A stretch of 64,000 bases of DNA from Salinibius halmophilus (GTDB lineage: Bacteria; Pseudomonadota; Gammaproteobacteria; Pseudomonadales; Natronospirillaceae): the NCBI RefSeq assembly GCF_003577475.1, contig NZ_QPEP01000003.1, positions 62,001 through 126,000 of the forward strand, read 5' to 3'. Each line of letters opens with the position of its first letter. Within the stretch, counting starts at the first letter, position 1. A program made the position numbers and the translations under genes. The notes beneath the pieces were generated by a model. That model was not told the origin of the DNA. It searched no databases and worked only from the letters and a program-made list of their open reading frames with translations. This document shows, in pieces, positions 28,716-37,418 of this stretch.

Positions 28716-29006
28716 TTAGGCTTCAACTACCGCTAGGATGCTTGCTTCTTTAACAATCAGCAGCTCTTCGCCTTCAATTTTGTGTGTGCTAGCAGCGTAT
28801 TCTTCAAATACAACTGTGTCGCCCACTTTTACAGCCAACTCACGTACTGAACCGTTTTCTAGTACTTGGCCAGCACCTACCGCAATCACTTCACCTTGCG
28901 ATGGCTTTTCCTTCGCTGAACCCGGCAGAACGATGCCACCAGCAGTGGTTTCTTCTTGCTCTTTGCGACGTACAACTACGCGATCGTGTAATGGACGCAG
29001 TTTCAT
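28716..29006 (-). CDS. groES: Co-chaperonin GroES (10 kDa)
   Basis: 96 aa from the ATG at 29006 ([19 protein letters not shown]), the standard GroES start, preceded by AGGAGA. The mobile loop ([19 protein letters not shown]) and [21 protein letters not shown]-terminus are typical. It caps GroEL. An upstream in-frame start at 29039 would add an atypical 11-residue extension and is rejected. Confidence 0.98.
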   Translation of the reverse strand: MKLRPLHDRVVVRRKEQEETTAGGIVLPGSAKEKPSQGEVIAVGAGQVLENGSVRELAVKVGDTVVFEEYAASTHKIEGEELLIVKEASILAVVEA

Positions 29007-29080
29007 GTACTGATCTCCTGAAAAATAATGAATAGTCAACGTTTCTTGTTTGTCTGCGGCTTTTCACCGCTTGCCTCCCC

Positions 29081-29109
29081 TATCTAAGGTCGGCAAAGTT
29101 AAACTCAAG
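29081..29109 (-). promoter_or_regulatory. Possible heat-shock (sigma32) promoter of groESL
   Basis: On the minus strand, CTTGAGT then 15 bases (containing GCCGAC) then CTTAGATA, 75-105 bases upstream of groES. The -35 resembles CTTGAAA; the -10 is only a partial match to CCCCATNT. Confidence 0.4.
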
Positions 29110-29127
29110 GGGGTAAGCTAAATTTTT

Positions 29128-29571
29128 TTAGTCTTCCCGCTCATACTCGCCTTCCAATGTATGACCCTGGCGCGGGCGCTGCGGTGCGTCATCTGGGCGC
29201 TGCGAACCTGGTTCACCCATTGGCGGCTCATCGTAAATAGGGCCACTCGAATTAACTTTCAAGAGGCTACCTCGCGCCCACATTACCAATCCGATAATAT
29301 CGGTTAAAAAGCCGGGCAAAGTCAGCAACAAGCCGCCAATTACAGGAAACAACCGTGAGTTGCTAGCCGCTTTTACCCCTAAGCGCTGCACATCTTGCAA
29401 CCATGTTTCCGGCGCACGCGCTGCTTCTCGGCGCAACAAAGCGCCACCTAAAAAGCTTGAACCAAAAAACAATACAGCTGTGCCTAAGAAGCCAAACCAG
29501 CTTGCCATAGCAAACAACAAAAATATCTCTATCAAGAAGTAGAGCATCACAGGTACCATCAACACTGGCAT
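29128..29571 (-). CDS. fxsA: FxsA family membrane protein
   Basis: 147 aa from the ATG at 29571, which has GGAGG seven bases upstream; an earlier in-frame start at 29589 is not preceded by such a site. It has an N-terminal pair of transmembrane helices (PVMLYFLIEIFLLFAMASWFG...), GGALLRREA, then FPVIGGLLLTLPGFLTDIIGL and a polar Pro/Arg-rich tail. This is the FxsA/YtzA pattern, known in E. coli for relieving phage T7 exclusion by the F plasmid. fxsA commonly precedes groES. Confidence 0.88.
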   Translation of the reverse strand: MPVLMVPVMLYFLIEIFLLFAMASWFGFLGTAVLFFGSSFLGGALLRREAARAPETWLQDVQRLGVKAASNSRLFPVIGGLLLTLPGFLTDIIGLVMWARGSLLKVNSSGPIYDEPPMGEPGSQRPDDAPQRPRQGHTLEGEYERED

Positions 29572-29602
29572 AATCGCCTCCAACGGCAATGCAAAAAAGG
29601 TC

Positions 29603-30469
29603 TTGAATAGAGTGATATCTGGTCGATCCGATAAAAATCAACCCGTTATACATATAATTGGCGCCGGCGCCTTGGGTGCTAATGTTTACCAGCAACTTAA
29701 AAACCTTGTGCAGCCGGTACTGGTAGGGCGCCATGCGGGTCGCCGGTTAATTGAAGGCCAAGCCATTGAGGTGCTGAGTTGGCAACAAGTGGAACAGATA
29801 GACACAGCCATTATTTGCTGCAAGGTGTATCAACTAGCGGACATCATTGCCCCGCTAGCCGAGCGATTATCAGCAAAAAGCCAGGTTATTAGCCTATGCA
29901 ACGGCATGGGTTACGACCAGTTATTGAATCAGTTACCGGGAACTTTTTTACCAGGGGTTACCACTGCTGCAGCCTGGCGTGAGGATGATCAAGTTCATCT
30001 TATAAGCCCTGGCACCACAACAATTGGCGGTGCCGCACAAGCCCCCCTTTGGCTGAGCAAAACAAGTTGGCAATGGCAGCCAGATATGCAGGCTCAGCGC
30101 TGGACAAAACTAGTGGTCAATGCGGTGATTAACCCAATGACGGTGCTTTATAATGTGCGCAATGGTGCACTACTACAGCCACCTTGGTATGAGCAAGCCT
30201 GCACGCTAAGCCAAGAGTTGAACACCTTGGTTGCACAACTCAGCCTTGATATACCGGATGTGAGTGCTACCGTGAAGGCAGTCTGTGAGGCAACTGCGGA
30301 TAATTTTTCATCTAGTAATCAAGACGCTAATGCTGGGCGGCCAACCGAGCTGCCTTGGATATCTGGTTACATTCTGCAACAAGCTGCCGCACAACAAGTT
30401 GCCATGCCCACCTACACTAAGGTGTGTGAACAGTTAAAAGAAGAGGGATATGCTTCGCAACTGGTATAG
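29603..30469 (+). CDS. 2-dehydropantoate 2-reductase family protein (PanE/ApbA-like)
   Basis: 288 aa. VIHIIGAGALGANVYQQL is the NADP-binding loop of ketopantoate reductases. TAIICCKVYQLADII, VISLCNGMG and TKLVVNAVINPMTVL (catalytic-type Lys and Asn) follow. The reaction in the family is NADPH reduction of 2-dehydropantoate for pantothenate/CoA synthesis; whether this copy is the main PanE cannot be told. No ATG fits the N-terminus; the start shown is TTG and a GTG at 29612 is an alternative. The 3' end overlaps the histidine kinase gene by 20 bases. Confidence 0.82.
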   Translation: MNRVISGRSDKNQPVIHIIGAGALGANVYQQLKNLVQPVLVGRHAGRRLIEGQAIEVLSWQQVEQIDTAIICCKVYQLADIIAPLAERLSAKSQVISLCNGMGYDQLLNQLPGTFLPGVTTAAAWREDDQVHLISPGTTTIGGAAQAPLWLSKTSWQWQPDMQAQRWTKLVVNAVINPMTVLYNVRNGALLQPPWYEQACTLSQELNTLVAQLSLDIPDVSATVKAVCEATADNFSSSNQDANAGRPTELPWISGYILQQAAAQQVAMPTYTKVCEQLKEEGYASQLV

Positions 30470-32087
30470 CCGACTGGCCATTCGCCATAAGGTCACTGTA
30501 TTAACCGGCACAGTATTGGGGCTAATGCTGCTCCTGCATGCCAGCATGATTGCCCTAAGTGGCACGGCAACCCAACTGCAATGGTGGCTATTTGGCATCG
30601 CGGCTACCTTAGCGGTGCTCTCTATCTTTCTGGTTTGGCGGGTCATCAAGGTTACCGTTAACCGCCCTGTTACTCACCTCAGCCGCATTGCTCGCTTGGT
30701 TGGCGAACACGACAGCCATAATGCTCGCGCTCAGCCTATGTACGATGATGAAGTCGGCCAGCTGGTGCGCTCGTTTAACCAAATGCTCGACCAAATTAGC
30801 AGCCGCGAAACGGCGTTAGAACAGCAAAAACTCATTGCCGAGCAATCGATTTTGGCAGTTCGCCAAAGCAACGAGCTGCTAGAGCAAGAAAACCGAGTGC
30901 GCATTGAAGTTGAGCAACGCTTAACCGAAGTGCAAACCGACCTAGATGCAATGATTCGCTACATGCCATCGATTATGATTGGCCTAGACGATCATCAAGT
31001 GGTGACCTGGTGGAACAACGAAGCCAAGCGTATTACCGGGGTACCCGCAGCCAAGGCTGTTGGAAGCCGCTTAGCCAACAGTTTTAACCTACCTGTAAAA
31101 GCCTTTGCGGCCATTGAAGAAGCCTTGCACCAGTTAGAGGTAACTCACTTCGACAATGTTGAATACAGCATTGATGGCCACGACTACATTCTGAACTTGA
31201 TGATTTACCCAGTTGACCGCGGTGGCCGCACTGGTGTGGTGCTAAGGGTTGATGACATTACCGAGCGCCACAAAATGAGCGAGGTAATGATTCAAACCGA
31301 AAAAATGATGTCGGTGGGAGGCCTAGCGGCTGGCATGGCTCACGAAATCAACAATCCGTTGAGTGCCATCACACAGGGAGCGCAAAATATTCGCCGCCGG
31401 CTATCCACTGAATTGCCAAAAAACAAAGCCGTTGCCGAGCAGCTCAACTTTGATCTAGAGCGCATGCAGCAATACTTGCACCAGCGTGAAATTCTTAACT
31501 TTTTAAACCTGATTCAGCAATCAAGCCAACGCGCCAGCAATATCGTCACTAACATGCTGCAGTTCGCCCGTCGCAGCGATGCCTCACTAGTAGAGGTTTC
31601 GGTATACAGTGTCATTGAGCAATCATTAAAGCTGCTAGAGTCGGACAAAGACCTCACCCAAGCACAAAGCAATAACGACATAAAAATTCGTTTTGAAGTC
31701 GCACAAGCAGACATCTACGCGCCTGTTGTGGCAGTGGAATTGGAGCAAGTGCTCGTTAATATTCTGCGCAATGCGCATTATGCAGTTCGTAAAAGCAGCC
31801 GTTTTGAGCAACATGATGGCTGTATCAATATTCGCTTGTGGCAAACTGAGCGCCACGTTCATATTGATATTAGCGACAACGGCATTGGCATGAGTGATGC
31901 CGTGCGCCGGCGCGTGTTTGAGCCTTTTTATACCACCAAATCAGTCGGAGAAGGCAGTGGCCTTGGTTTGTCGGTTTCCTATTTTATTATTACTAACCAT
32001 CACCATGGCACTATGACTGTGAGCTCGGAACCTGAAGTTGGCACAACATTTTCAATTAAGTTACCAAAAGCTGAACGGATCAACTAG
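30450..32087 (+). CDS. Membrane-bound sensor histidine kinase (HAMP-PAS)
   Basis: 545 aa. Two transmembrane helices (residues ~15-37 and 44-64) are separated by only about seven residues, so there is no periplasmic sensor domain. A HAMP linker (65-118), a coiled coil, a PAS domain (~165-275), the HisKA phosphoacceptor GMAHEINNPLSAI (His298), and the ATPase domain with NILRNAHYAV, DISDNGIGMS and GEGSGLGLSV complete it. No response regulator is adjacent, so it is an orphan kinase. It overlaps the ketopantoate reductase gene by 20 bases. Confidence 0.93.
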   Translation: MLRNWYSRLAIRHKVTVLTGTVLGLMLLLHASMIALSGTATQLQWWLFGIAATLAVLSIFLVWRVIKVTVNRPVTHLSRIARLVGEHDSHNARAQPMYDDEVGQLVRSFNQMLDQISSRETALEQQKLIAEQSILAVRQSNELLEQENRVRIEVEQRLTEVQTDLDAMIRYMPSIMIGLDDHQVVTWWNNEAKRITGVPAAKAVGSRLANSFNLPVKAFAAIEEALHQLEVTHFDNVEYSIDGHDYILNLMIYPVDRGGRTGVVLRVDDITERHKMSEVMIQTEKMMSVGGLAAGMAHEINNPLSAITQGAQNIRRRLSTELPKNKAVAEQLNFDLERMQQYLHQREILNFLNLIQQSSQRASNIVTNMLQFARRSDASLVEVSVYSVIEQSLKLLESDKDLTQAQSNNDIKIRFEVAQADIYAPVVAVELEQVLVNILRNAHYAVRKSSRFEQHDGCINIRLWQTERHVHIDISDNGIGMSDAVRRRVFEPFYTTKSVGEGSGLGLSVSYFIITNHHHGTMTVSSEPEVGTTFSIKLPKAERIN

Positions 32088-32171
32088 ATAGGAAACTAAC
32101 CACTGGTGATCTGAGTGACGCACACTAAAATACGCTCATCTTACAAAGCCAGCCATTTCAAGGAAGACCCA

Positions 32172-34712
32172 ATGAAACGTCTAACTTTAGCCATTGCTGC
32201 GATGGTTGCAGCAACCCCAGCACTAGCGGATTACCAACTGCGAACCGAGCGCGCCCGAGTGATATGTGGCGATGAAGTCAGCCAAGCCTACTGCCAAAAC
32301 ATTGCCAACCGTATCGACCCATTGCTTGAGCAAGCGGAGACCTTACTGAATCACCAAGTAGATCACCTTAACATTGTGGTCGGCGATGTGTCCGACGACG
32401 CGAATGGCACAGCACAAGTATTGCCGAGTAATATTGTCCATTTGTATACCTCATACCCGCGTGAAGGTAGTCTTTTAAACCTTGATGATTGGCTCGATAG
32501 CGTGATCTTCCACGAGCTGATTCATATTGTTCACATGTCACAGTCTTCTGGCTTTGCTAAGGCTATTGATTCGATATTTGGTCGCAGTTTTTTTACCCTC
32601 CCTAACGGGTTAGTACCGCGTTGGATGAGCGAAGGGATTGCCGTATGGGGTGAGTCTTCACCCACTACTGGCCGGGCAACAGCGCCTTATTACAGCGGCA
32701 AGTTGCGTACCGTGGTGCAAGCAGGTTTGCCCGACATCGAAGACTTTACCGTTAGTGCTCGCGTGCCAGTGGTGGGCGATCAGTACTTAATTGGCTCGGC
32801 ATTTATTCGCTTTATTACCGAAAAATACGGCCAAGATGCAGCAGCTCGCTGGATTCGCGCCAATGGTGCCAAACCTTTCGCGGGTTTTGTTGATGGTGCT
32901 TACTATGATGCATTCGGCACCAAAATCACGCACGACTGGCAGCAGTTTTCAGCTTGGTTAAGCCAGCAAGTTGAAGCACAACTGGCGGCCATTGGCACGC
33001 CGGTTCAAGGCCAAGCCCTAGCGACTGGGCGCATCGGTGCACCTGTGGTCGGACCAAACGGTGAAATCTGGTATTTTCAAGGTGCTGTCGAAGCACCTGC
33101 GGTGTTTACCAACGGTGAAGATGAGTTTGAACTGCCAGCAGGCACCTTCGACATTCAGTTCCGCAACGGTACCTGGCAGGCCTTGCGTGGCCGAGAGTGT
33201 GATGGGCGCAGCAGCTCAGAGTTAATTGAACTCGTTGATGAGCGCTGGCGTGTTGTGAGCCAGTGTGATGGTTGGGTCGCCTTGGTGCCTGGTGGTAATG
33301 AGTATCATATTTTATTTGATGGCAGTGAGTATCAGTTAGCCAACCAACAAGGCGAGTTAATCGAAACACCGGAGCGAGTGCTCTCGGCGGTGCAAGTCAA
33401 TGACCAGCTTGTGGTACTCACTGCGAATGGCGCCAATCGCGACATTTACACCGGCTTGCCTGGTGATTGGCAGGCAATCGGTTTAGCAGATTTTGCACCG
33501 ATTGCGATTGCCGCGAACCAGGACGAGATTTATTTCGTTAGTGGTATAAATGGTACTCAGAATGCGTTTCGCGCGTCTGACCAGCAGCCAGTGACCAATG
33601 TTACCGGTGGCGTGACCGATATAGTCGCCACTAACAATGGCCTAGTACTACGCCAAATGCATCCAGAGTTTTATCAGGTTAACTCGCTCTCCAACCCAAT
33701 GCCGGTTGCCACAATGCCAGTGCCAGAACCCGTGCAGTCGAGTGCCAATTTGCAATTCGCTTCTTCAAATAACAATACCTACGAGACAAGTAACTACTTA
33801 CCAACCCTAGCATTGCGCCCAATTAACTGGCTGCCAACATTTGGTGGCACGGCAGATAAACCAGCTTATGGCGCTGGTATCAACTTTGCCGATGCTACGG
33901 GTGATCATACGGCCAGCCTTGTTGGCCAAACGGATTTTGACAATGTGCAAGTCGACCTTGCTTACGCATGGCCGAACTGGCAGCTGGCTACGCGCGTTGG
34001 TCAAGTAGCGGGTAGCACAGATGAGTCAACCGATTGGCGCGCTCAGCTGTCGTTTAGTCAAGGGCATGAACTTGGCCTTGGTTTAATGTTTGGCTACAAC
34101 CTTGCTGGACAGGTTGATGACGATGCGTATCGCGTTGGTGCGGGGCTTGGACTCGGCAAATTACGTTACGCCACCTATGGCATACAGCCACGTAAAGGCA
34201 GCACCATCGCGGCATTTGCTAGCTGGGGGGACGACACCGGCGGCCGTGCGCAAAGTGAGCTAGCTTGGTATCGCCAACTTGGCGGCCTGTATTATGTGGC
34301 TGGCGGCTCAGTCATTTGGGACGAAGGACAGAGCGCTGAACTGGTCAACTCAACGTCTATTGATGGCGCAACACCCGGCCTTACTCAGATTGGGTTATCG
34401 CACCCGGGTGTGCTTGATTTGGGCACCAGTGATATCGCTTGGCAGCAGCGCAACAAGCTATATTGGGGCAGCGCTTATCAGCCGCGAGGCGTGCTTGGGT
34501 TATCACCTATTGGTTACACTCGCTTTGGCGCTACCGCTGGCACACTAGTATCTGGTGTTGATCAGCAAGTGGCAGCCAGTATTACCACCGGTGTTTATCT
34601 AGATTGGATACTTGGTTATGGCATCATACCTGTTCGCAGCGAGCTAGCCTCTGTGTTTGGTGTAGAAAACGCTGAATGGTCTTTGGCGCTTAATTTTGAG
34701 ACAGCGCTATAA
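32172..34712 (+). CDS. Exported HExxH metallopeptidase with C-terminal beta-rich region
   Basis: 846 aa from the ATG at 32172 (SD AGGAAG); a longer in-frame start at 32115 lacks a signal sequence at its end. Signal peptide MKRLTLAIAAMVAATPALA. The peptidase core has VIFHELIHIVHMS (zinc HELIH) and WMSEGIAVWGES, the downstream glutamate of gluzincin/peptidase-MA proteins. The middle resembles a TolB-like propeller of repeated short strands. The last ~250 residues are alternating Gly/aromatic strands that look like an outer-membrane barrel (ends in ...WSLALNFETAL). It probably faces the periplasm or cell surface. Substrate unknown. Confidence 0.78.
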   Translation: MKRLTLAIAAMVAATPALADYQLRTERARVICGDEVSQAYCQNIANRIDPLLEQAETLLNHQVDHLNIVVGDVSDDANGTAQVLPSNIVHLYTSYPREGSLLNLDDWLDSVIFHELIHIVHMSQSSGFAKAIDSIFGRSFFTLPNGLVPRWMSEGIAVWGESSPTTGRATAPYYSGKLRTVVQAGLPDIEDFTVSARVPVVGDQYLIGSAFIRFITEKYGQDAAARWIRANGAKPFAGFVDGAYYDAFGTKITHDWQQFSAWLSQQVEAQLAAIGTPVQGQALATGRIGAPVVGPNGEIWYFQGAVEAPAVFTNGEDEFELPAGTFDIQFRNGTWQALRGRECDGRSSSELIELVDERWRVVSQCDGWVALVPGGNEYHILFDGSEYQLANQQGELIETPERVLSAVQVNDQLVVLTANGANRDIYTGLPGDWQAIGLADFAPIAIAANQDEIYFVSGINGTQNAFRASDQQPVTNVTGGVTDIVATNNGLVLRQMHPEFYQVNSLSNPMPVATMPVPEPVQSSANLQFASSNNNTYETSNYLPTLALRPINWLPTFGGTADKPAYGAGINFADATGDHTASLVGQTDFDNVQVDLAYAWPNWQLATRVGQVAGSTDESTDWRAQLSFSQGHELGLGLMFGYNLAGQVDDDAYRVGAGLGLGKLRYATYGIQPRKGSTIAAFASWGDDTGGRAQSELAWYRQLGGLYYVAGGSVIWDEGQSAELVNSTSIDGATPGLTQIGLSHPGVLDLGTSDIAWQQRNKLYWGSAYQPRGVLGLSPIGYTRFGATAGTLVSGVDQQVAASITTGVYLDWILGYGIIPVRSELASVFGVENAEWSLALNFETAL

Positions 34713-34721
34713 GGCGATAGA

Positions 34722-34759
34722 AGTGAGACTTTATTTGCTTTTATGCGTAGAGTCTCACT
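34722..34759. repeat. Inverted repeat between the metallopeptidase and adenosyltransferase genes
   Basis: AGTGAGACT and AGTCTCACT form a perfect 9-bp stem around a 20-base T-rich loop. No T run follows, so it is not a standard terminator. Could be an operator or RNA stem. Confidence 0.5.
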
Positions 34760-34781
34760 AAATCTAGCAAGGCAATAACTT

Positions 34782-35345
34782 ATGGGAAATCGACTCAGTA
34801 AAATCTACACACGCACCGGCGACAAAGGTGAAACTGGTTTAGGGACTAATGACCGCGTAAGCAAGGCAGACTTGCGCATCGAAGCCATTGGCACCCTAGA
34901 TGAGCTCAACAGTGCTATCGGCTTAGTGCGAGCGTATATGGATGAGCAAGACGCGCTGCAAACTGTACTAGCACGCATCCAGCATGATTTATTCGATTTA
35001 GGCGGTGAGCTGGCGATGCCGGGTTTTGAGCTGCTACGCCCCGAGCCCATTGCCGAGCTAGAAGCGCACATCGACACGCTCAATGCCGACTTACCTGCCC
35101 TAAAAGACTTTATATTACCCGGTGGTGACAAGGTAACCGCCCACATGCATATGGCACGCACCATTTGCCGCCGCGGTGAGCGCGTATTGGTTGCTATGGC
35201 AAGCGATGGCAACGAACATAAGATTGCGATGCAGTATTTGAACCGTTTATCGGACTTATTGTTCGTAATGGGCCGCGTAACCGGCCGCCGCGAAGGCGGG
35301 CAAGAGATTCTGTGGGACAGCCGCCTGAAAGAAAAAGGCGCTTAA
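34782..35345 (+). CDS. Cob(I)yrinic acid a,c-diamide adenosyltransferase, PduO type
   Basis: 187 aa. KIYTRTGDKGETGL near residues 7-20 is the ATP-binding motif of PduO-type corrinoid adenosyltransferases. IEAIGTLDELNSAIGL, ILPGGDKVTAHMHMARTICRRGER and YLNRLSDLLFVMGR are the conserved helices of the five-helix trimer. It makes adenosylcobalamin from cob(I)alamin and ATP. It stands alone; no cobalamin riboswitch was seen upstream. Confidence 0.93.
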   Translation: MGNRLSKIYTRTGDKGETGLGTNDRVSKADLRIEAIGTLDELNSAIGLVRAYMDEQDALQTVLARIQHDLFDLGGELAMPGFELLRPEPIAELEAHIDTLNADLPALKDFILPGGDKVTAHMHMARTICRRGERVLVAMASDGNEHKIAMQYLNRLSDLLFVMGRVTGRREGGQEILWDSRLKEKGA

Positions 35346-35357
35346 AAACTCTCGAGA

Positions 35358-35376
35358 GGCCCTACCAAGTAGGGCC
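35358..35376. terminator. Hairpin between convergent genes, possible bidirectional terminator
   Basis: GGCCCTAC-caa-GTAGGGCC, an 8-bp perfect stem between the adenosyltransferase and gcvH stops. It lacks a clear T run. Confidence 0.4.
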
Positions 35377-35387
35377 AAGTTCAGGGG

Positions 35388-35783
35388 CTAGTCGTCATCG
35401 CCCATGCATTGGTCTTGATAGCTTTCACTATCCATTAAGTCATCTAACTCGCTTGGGTCATCTAACTTAATTTTTACCAACCAACCATCTTCGTAGCAGT
35501 CTTCATTGATTAGCTGTGGTGCTTCATCAACGCGCTCGTTAATTTCAATGACGGTACCGGCAGCTGGGGCAAAAATGTCAGAAGCGGCTTTGACCGATTC
35601 CACCACTGCCATTTCTTCGCCTGCCTGAAGCTTGCGACCAACGTCTGGTAGTTCAACATAAACCACATCACCCAACTCTTCTTGGGCGTAGTCGGTAATA
35701 CCAATGGTAATAACGTCGCCGGCTTCCAAACGAGACCATTCGTGGGTATCAGCGTATTTCAAATCAGCAGGAATATTGCTCAT
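35388..35783 (-). CDS. gcvH: Glycine cleavage system H protein
   Basis: 131 aa lipoyl carrier shuttling the aminomethyl group between P, T and L proteins. YADTHEWSRLE at the N-terminus, GDVVYVELPDVG, VVESVKAASD with the lipoyl lysine near residue 65, and INEDCYEDGWLVKIKL are all canonical. gcvT and gcvP are not adjacent, so it is an orphan here, and no glycine riboswitch is evident upstream. Confidence 0.96.
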   Translation of the reverse strand: MSNIPADLKYADTHEWSRLEAGDVITIGITDYAQEELGDVVYVELPDVGRKLQAGEEMAVVESVKAASDIFAPAAGTVIEINERVDEAPQLINEDCYEDGWLVKIKLDDPSELDDLMDSESYQDQCMGDDD

Positions 35784-35925
35784 GATTGCCTTATCTCTCT
35801 GTTATTCGCCGCTACTCTATCATTGAGCGGTTAAAAAACCAGTCTAAAGTTTGAGGTTTACCACACAGGCCTAAAGCTTGAGTGGGTTCTGGTCGATAAA
35901 ACAAAAGCTAGATGAGGATTTATCG

Positions 35926-36387
35926 ATGCGCAACTGTTTGATCGTGACACTTTTTTGTTTTTGGGTATTGCCGCTGCGCGCCGATGTCAGCATGGACTAT
36001 CGCCTGTATGATTTGCCGTTAACCGTTGAGCTGGTTAAAAACTACAATGACTGGTCGCAGTCCGATATGACCGGCTATTACCGCGTGTACCTAGTTCAAA
36101 GCGAGCGTCCTCCCGTTTCTCATAGCATGTATATTCAATGGGTGTGCCATTGTGATGCCGGCCGCCTAGCACTGAAAGGCATTAGTGAGTTTAATGGCAT
36201 GGAGCGCTTCCATTTAACCGAACCGACGTTCCGCCGCGCACAGGCCACCGACATGCTCGAGTTCGAAGCAACCAATGTTTATACCCGTGAACGAATGCAG
36301 GTGCAGTTGCAGTTATTAGGGATTGGCAACTATCGTATTGCGACGAAGACCATGACCAGTGATATCGACGAGCGGTATCAGGAGTAA
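35926..36387 (+). CDS. Exported protein of unknown function
   Basis: 153 aa from the ATG at 35926, preceded by GAGGAT; an upstream TTG start would bury the signal peptide. Signal peptide MRNCLIVTLFCFWVLPLRA, then a soluble domain with SMDYRLYDLPLTVE, a VCHCDAG cysteine pair and beta-rich sequence. I do not recognise the family. It ends just before a P1-type repeat cluster. Confidence 0.6.
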   Translation: MRNCLIVTLFCFWVLPLRADVSMDYRLYDLPLTVELVKNYNDWSQSDMTGYYRVYLVQSERPPVSHSMYIQWVCHCDAGRLALKGISEFNGMERFHLTEPTFRRAQATDMLEFEATNVYTRERMQVQLQLLGIGNYRIATKTMTSDIDERYQE

Positions 36388-36404
36388 TTGGGGCGGCGAA
36401 CGGA

Positions 36405-36545
36405 TTTGTTTCCCAAACCTTCGGTTTGTAAAACCTACGCCCGAACTCATCAAAGCACCTGTAGGTTGTACGGCGCGCATGCGCCGGGCAACGTGTATCG
36501 CCAGCGATCAATGTTTCCCAAACCTGCGGTTTTGAAAACCTACGC
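36405..36545. repeat. Palindromic element family P1, composite copy
   Basis: Three modules: an inverse TTTCCCAAACC..GGTTTGTAAAACCTAC (36409-36437), a GTAGGTTGTACGGCGCGCATGCGCCGGGCAAC hairpin (two arms, 36461-36492, with GTGTATCGCC after it), and a second inverse TTTCCCAAACC...GAAAACCTAC (36513-36543). It fills the space between the unknown exported protein and murI. Confidence 0.8.
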
Positions 36546-36605
36546 CCGCTTTTACTTGCCTTGCGCAACGGGTAAGATTGCAGCGCTTAATATTAGGAGA
36601 CAAGC

Positions 36606-37409
36606 ATGGCTGCAATCGGTATTTTCGACTCGGGCGTCGGTGGGCTATCGGTATTTCAGGCAATTCGCCACCAACTACCTAGTGAGTCGTTAGTGTATTT
36701 AGGTGATTCAGCCCGCGTACCCTATGGCACCAAATCCGCCCAGTCGGTGCGCCGCTACGCCCTACAAGCCACTAAAAAACTAGTTGAGCGCGACATTAAA
36801 GCCTTAGTGGTTGCCTGCAACACAGCCTCGGCGGTTGCCCTACCGGCGCTGCAGGAGGCGTATCCAAATATACCAGTCATTGGCGTTATTGAGCCTGGTG
36901 CGCAGGCAGCAGTTGGCGCTAGCAAAAACCAGCACATTGCGGTCATTGGCACAGAAGGCACTATTAACGGCAAAGCCTATGAACATGCTATTCAAGCGCT
37001 TAACCAATCGGCGCAAGTCGACGCCCTAGCCACACAAATGTTGGTATCCATGGCCGAAGAAGGCTGGACACAGAATAAGCTTGCCCAGCTTGCAGTAGAT
37101 GAGTACTTGCGTGGATTGTTCTTTGTCGAAAATGCGCCCGACACACTAATGCTTGGCTGCACGCACTTTCCGGTGTTTCGCCCTGTTATAGAGGCCTTTG
37201 TTGGGCCAACGGTTACCGTTGTTGATTCTGCCAGCACGACCGCAATAGCGATTGAAGCGCTATTGGCAAAACACCAACTATTTGAGCGCCATGGCCCGGC
37301 CCGCGAGCACTTTATGGTGACCGACGGACCTGAGCGGTTTGCCCGTGTTGCACGCGTATTTTTAGACGAGCCGATTGCGCCGACGCAAGTCGAGTTAGTC
37401 GACCTTTAG
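36606..37409 (+). CDS. murI: Glutamate racemase
   Basis: 267 aa. Converts L- to D-glutamate for peptidoglycan. IGIFDSGVGGLSV at the start, VVACNTASAVALP with the first catalytic Cys (residue 71), and MLGCTHFPVF with the second catalytic Cys. GDSARVPYGTKS is the conserved substrate loop. SD GGAGA precedes the ATG. Convergent with thiQ. Confidence 0.97.
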   Translation: MAAIGIFDSGVGGLSVFQAIRHQLPSESLVYLGDSARVPYGTKSAQSVRRYALQATKKLVERDIKALVVACNTASAVALPALQEAYPNIPVIGVIEPGAQAAVGASKNQHIAVIGTEGTINGKAYEHAIQALNQSAQVDALATQMLVSMAEEGWTQNKLAQLAVDEYLRGLFFVENAPDTLMLGCTHFPVFRPVIEAFVGPTVTVVDSASTTAIAIEALLAKHQLFERHGPAREHFMVTDGPERFARVARVFLDEPIAPTQVELVDL

Positions 37410-37418
37410 AGGCTCCCT

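Noticed and set aside
28716-29039. GroES starting at 29039 with an extra 11 residues
   Set aside because: GroES proteins begin MKLRPLHDR-type, and AGGAGA precedes the ATG at 29006.
34713-34781. Cobalamin riboswitch before the adenosyltransferase
   Set aside because: The space is only 69 bases and shows no B12-box (GCCACTG-type) sequence; only a 9-bp inverted repeat is present.
35784-35877. Glycine riboswitch before gcvH
   Set aside because: The tandem aptamer core was looked for in the upstream sequence and not seen; the space before the next gene is under 150 bases.
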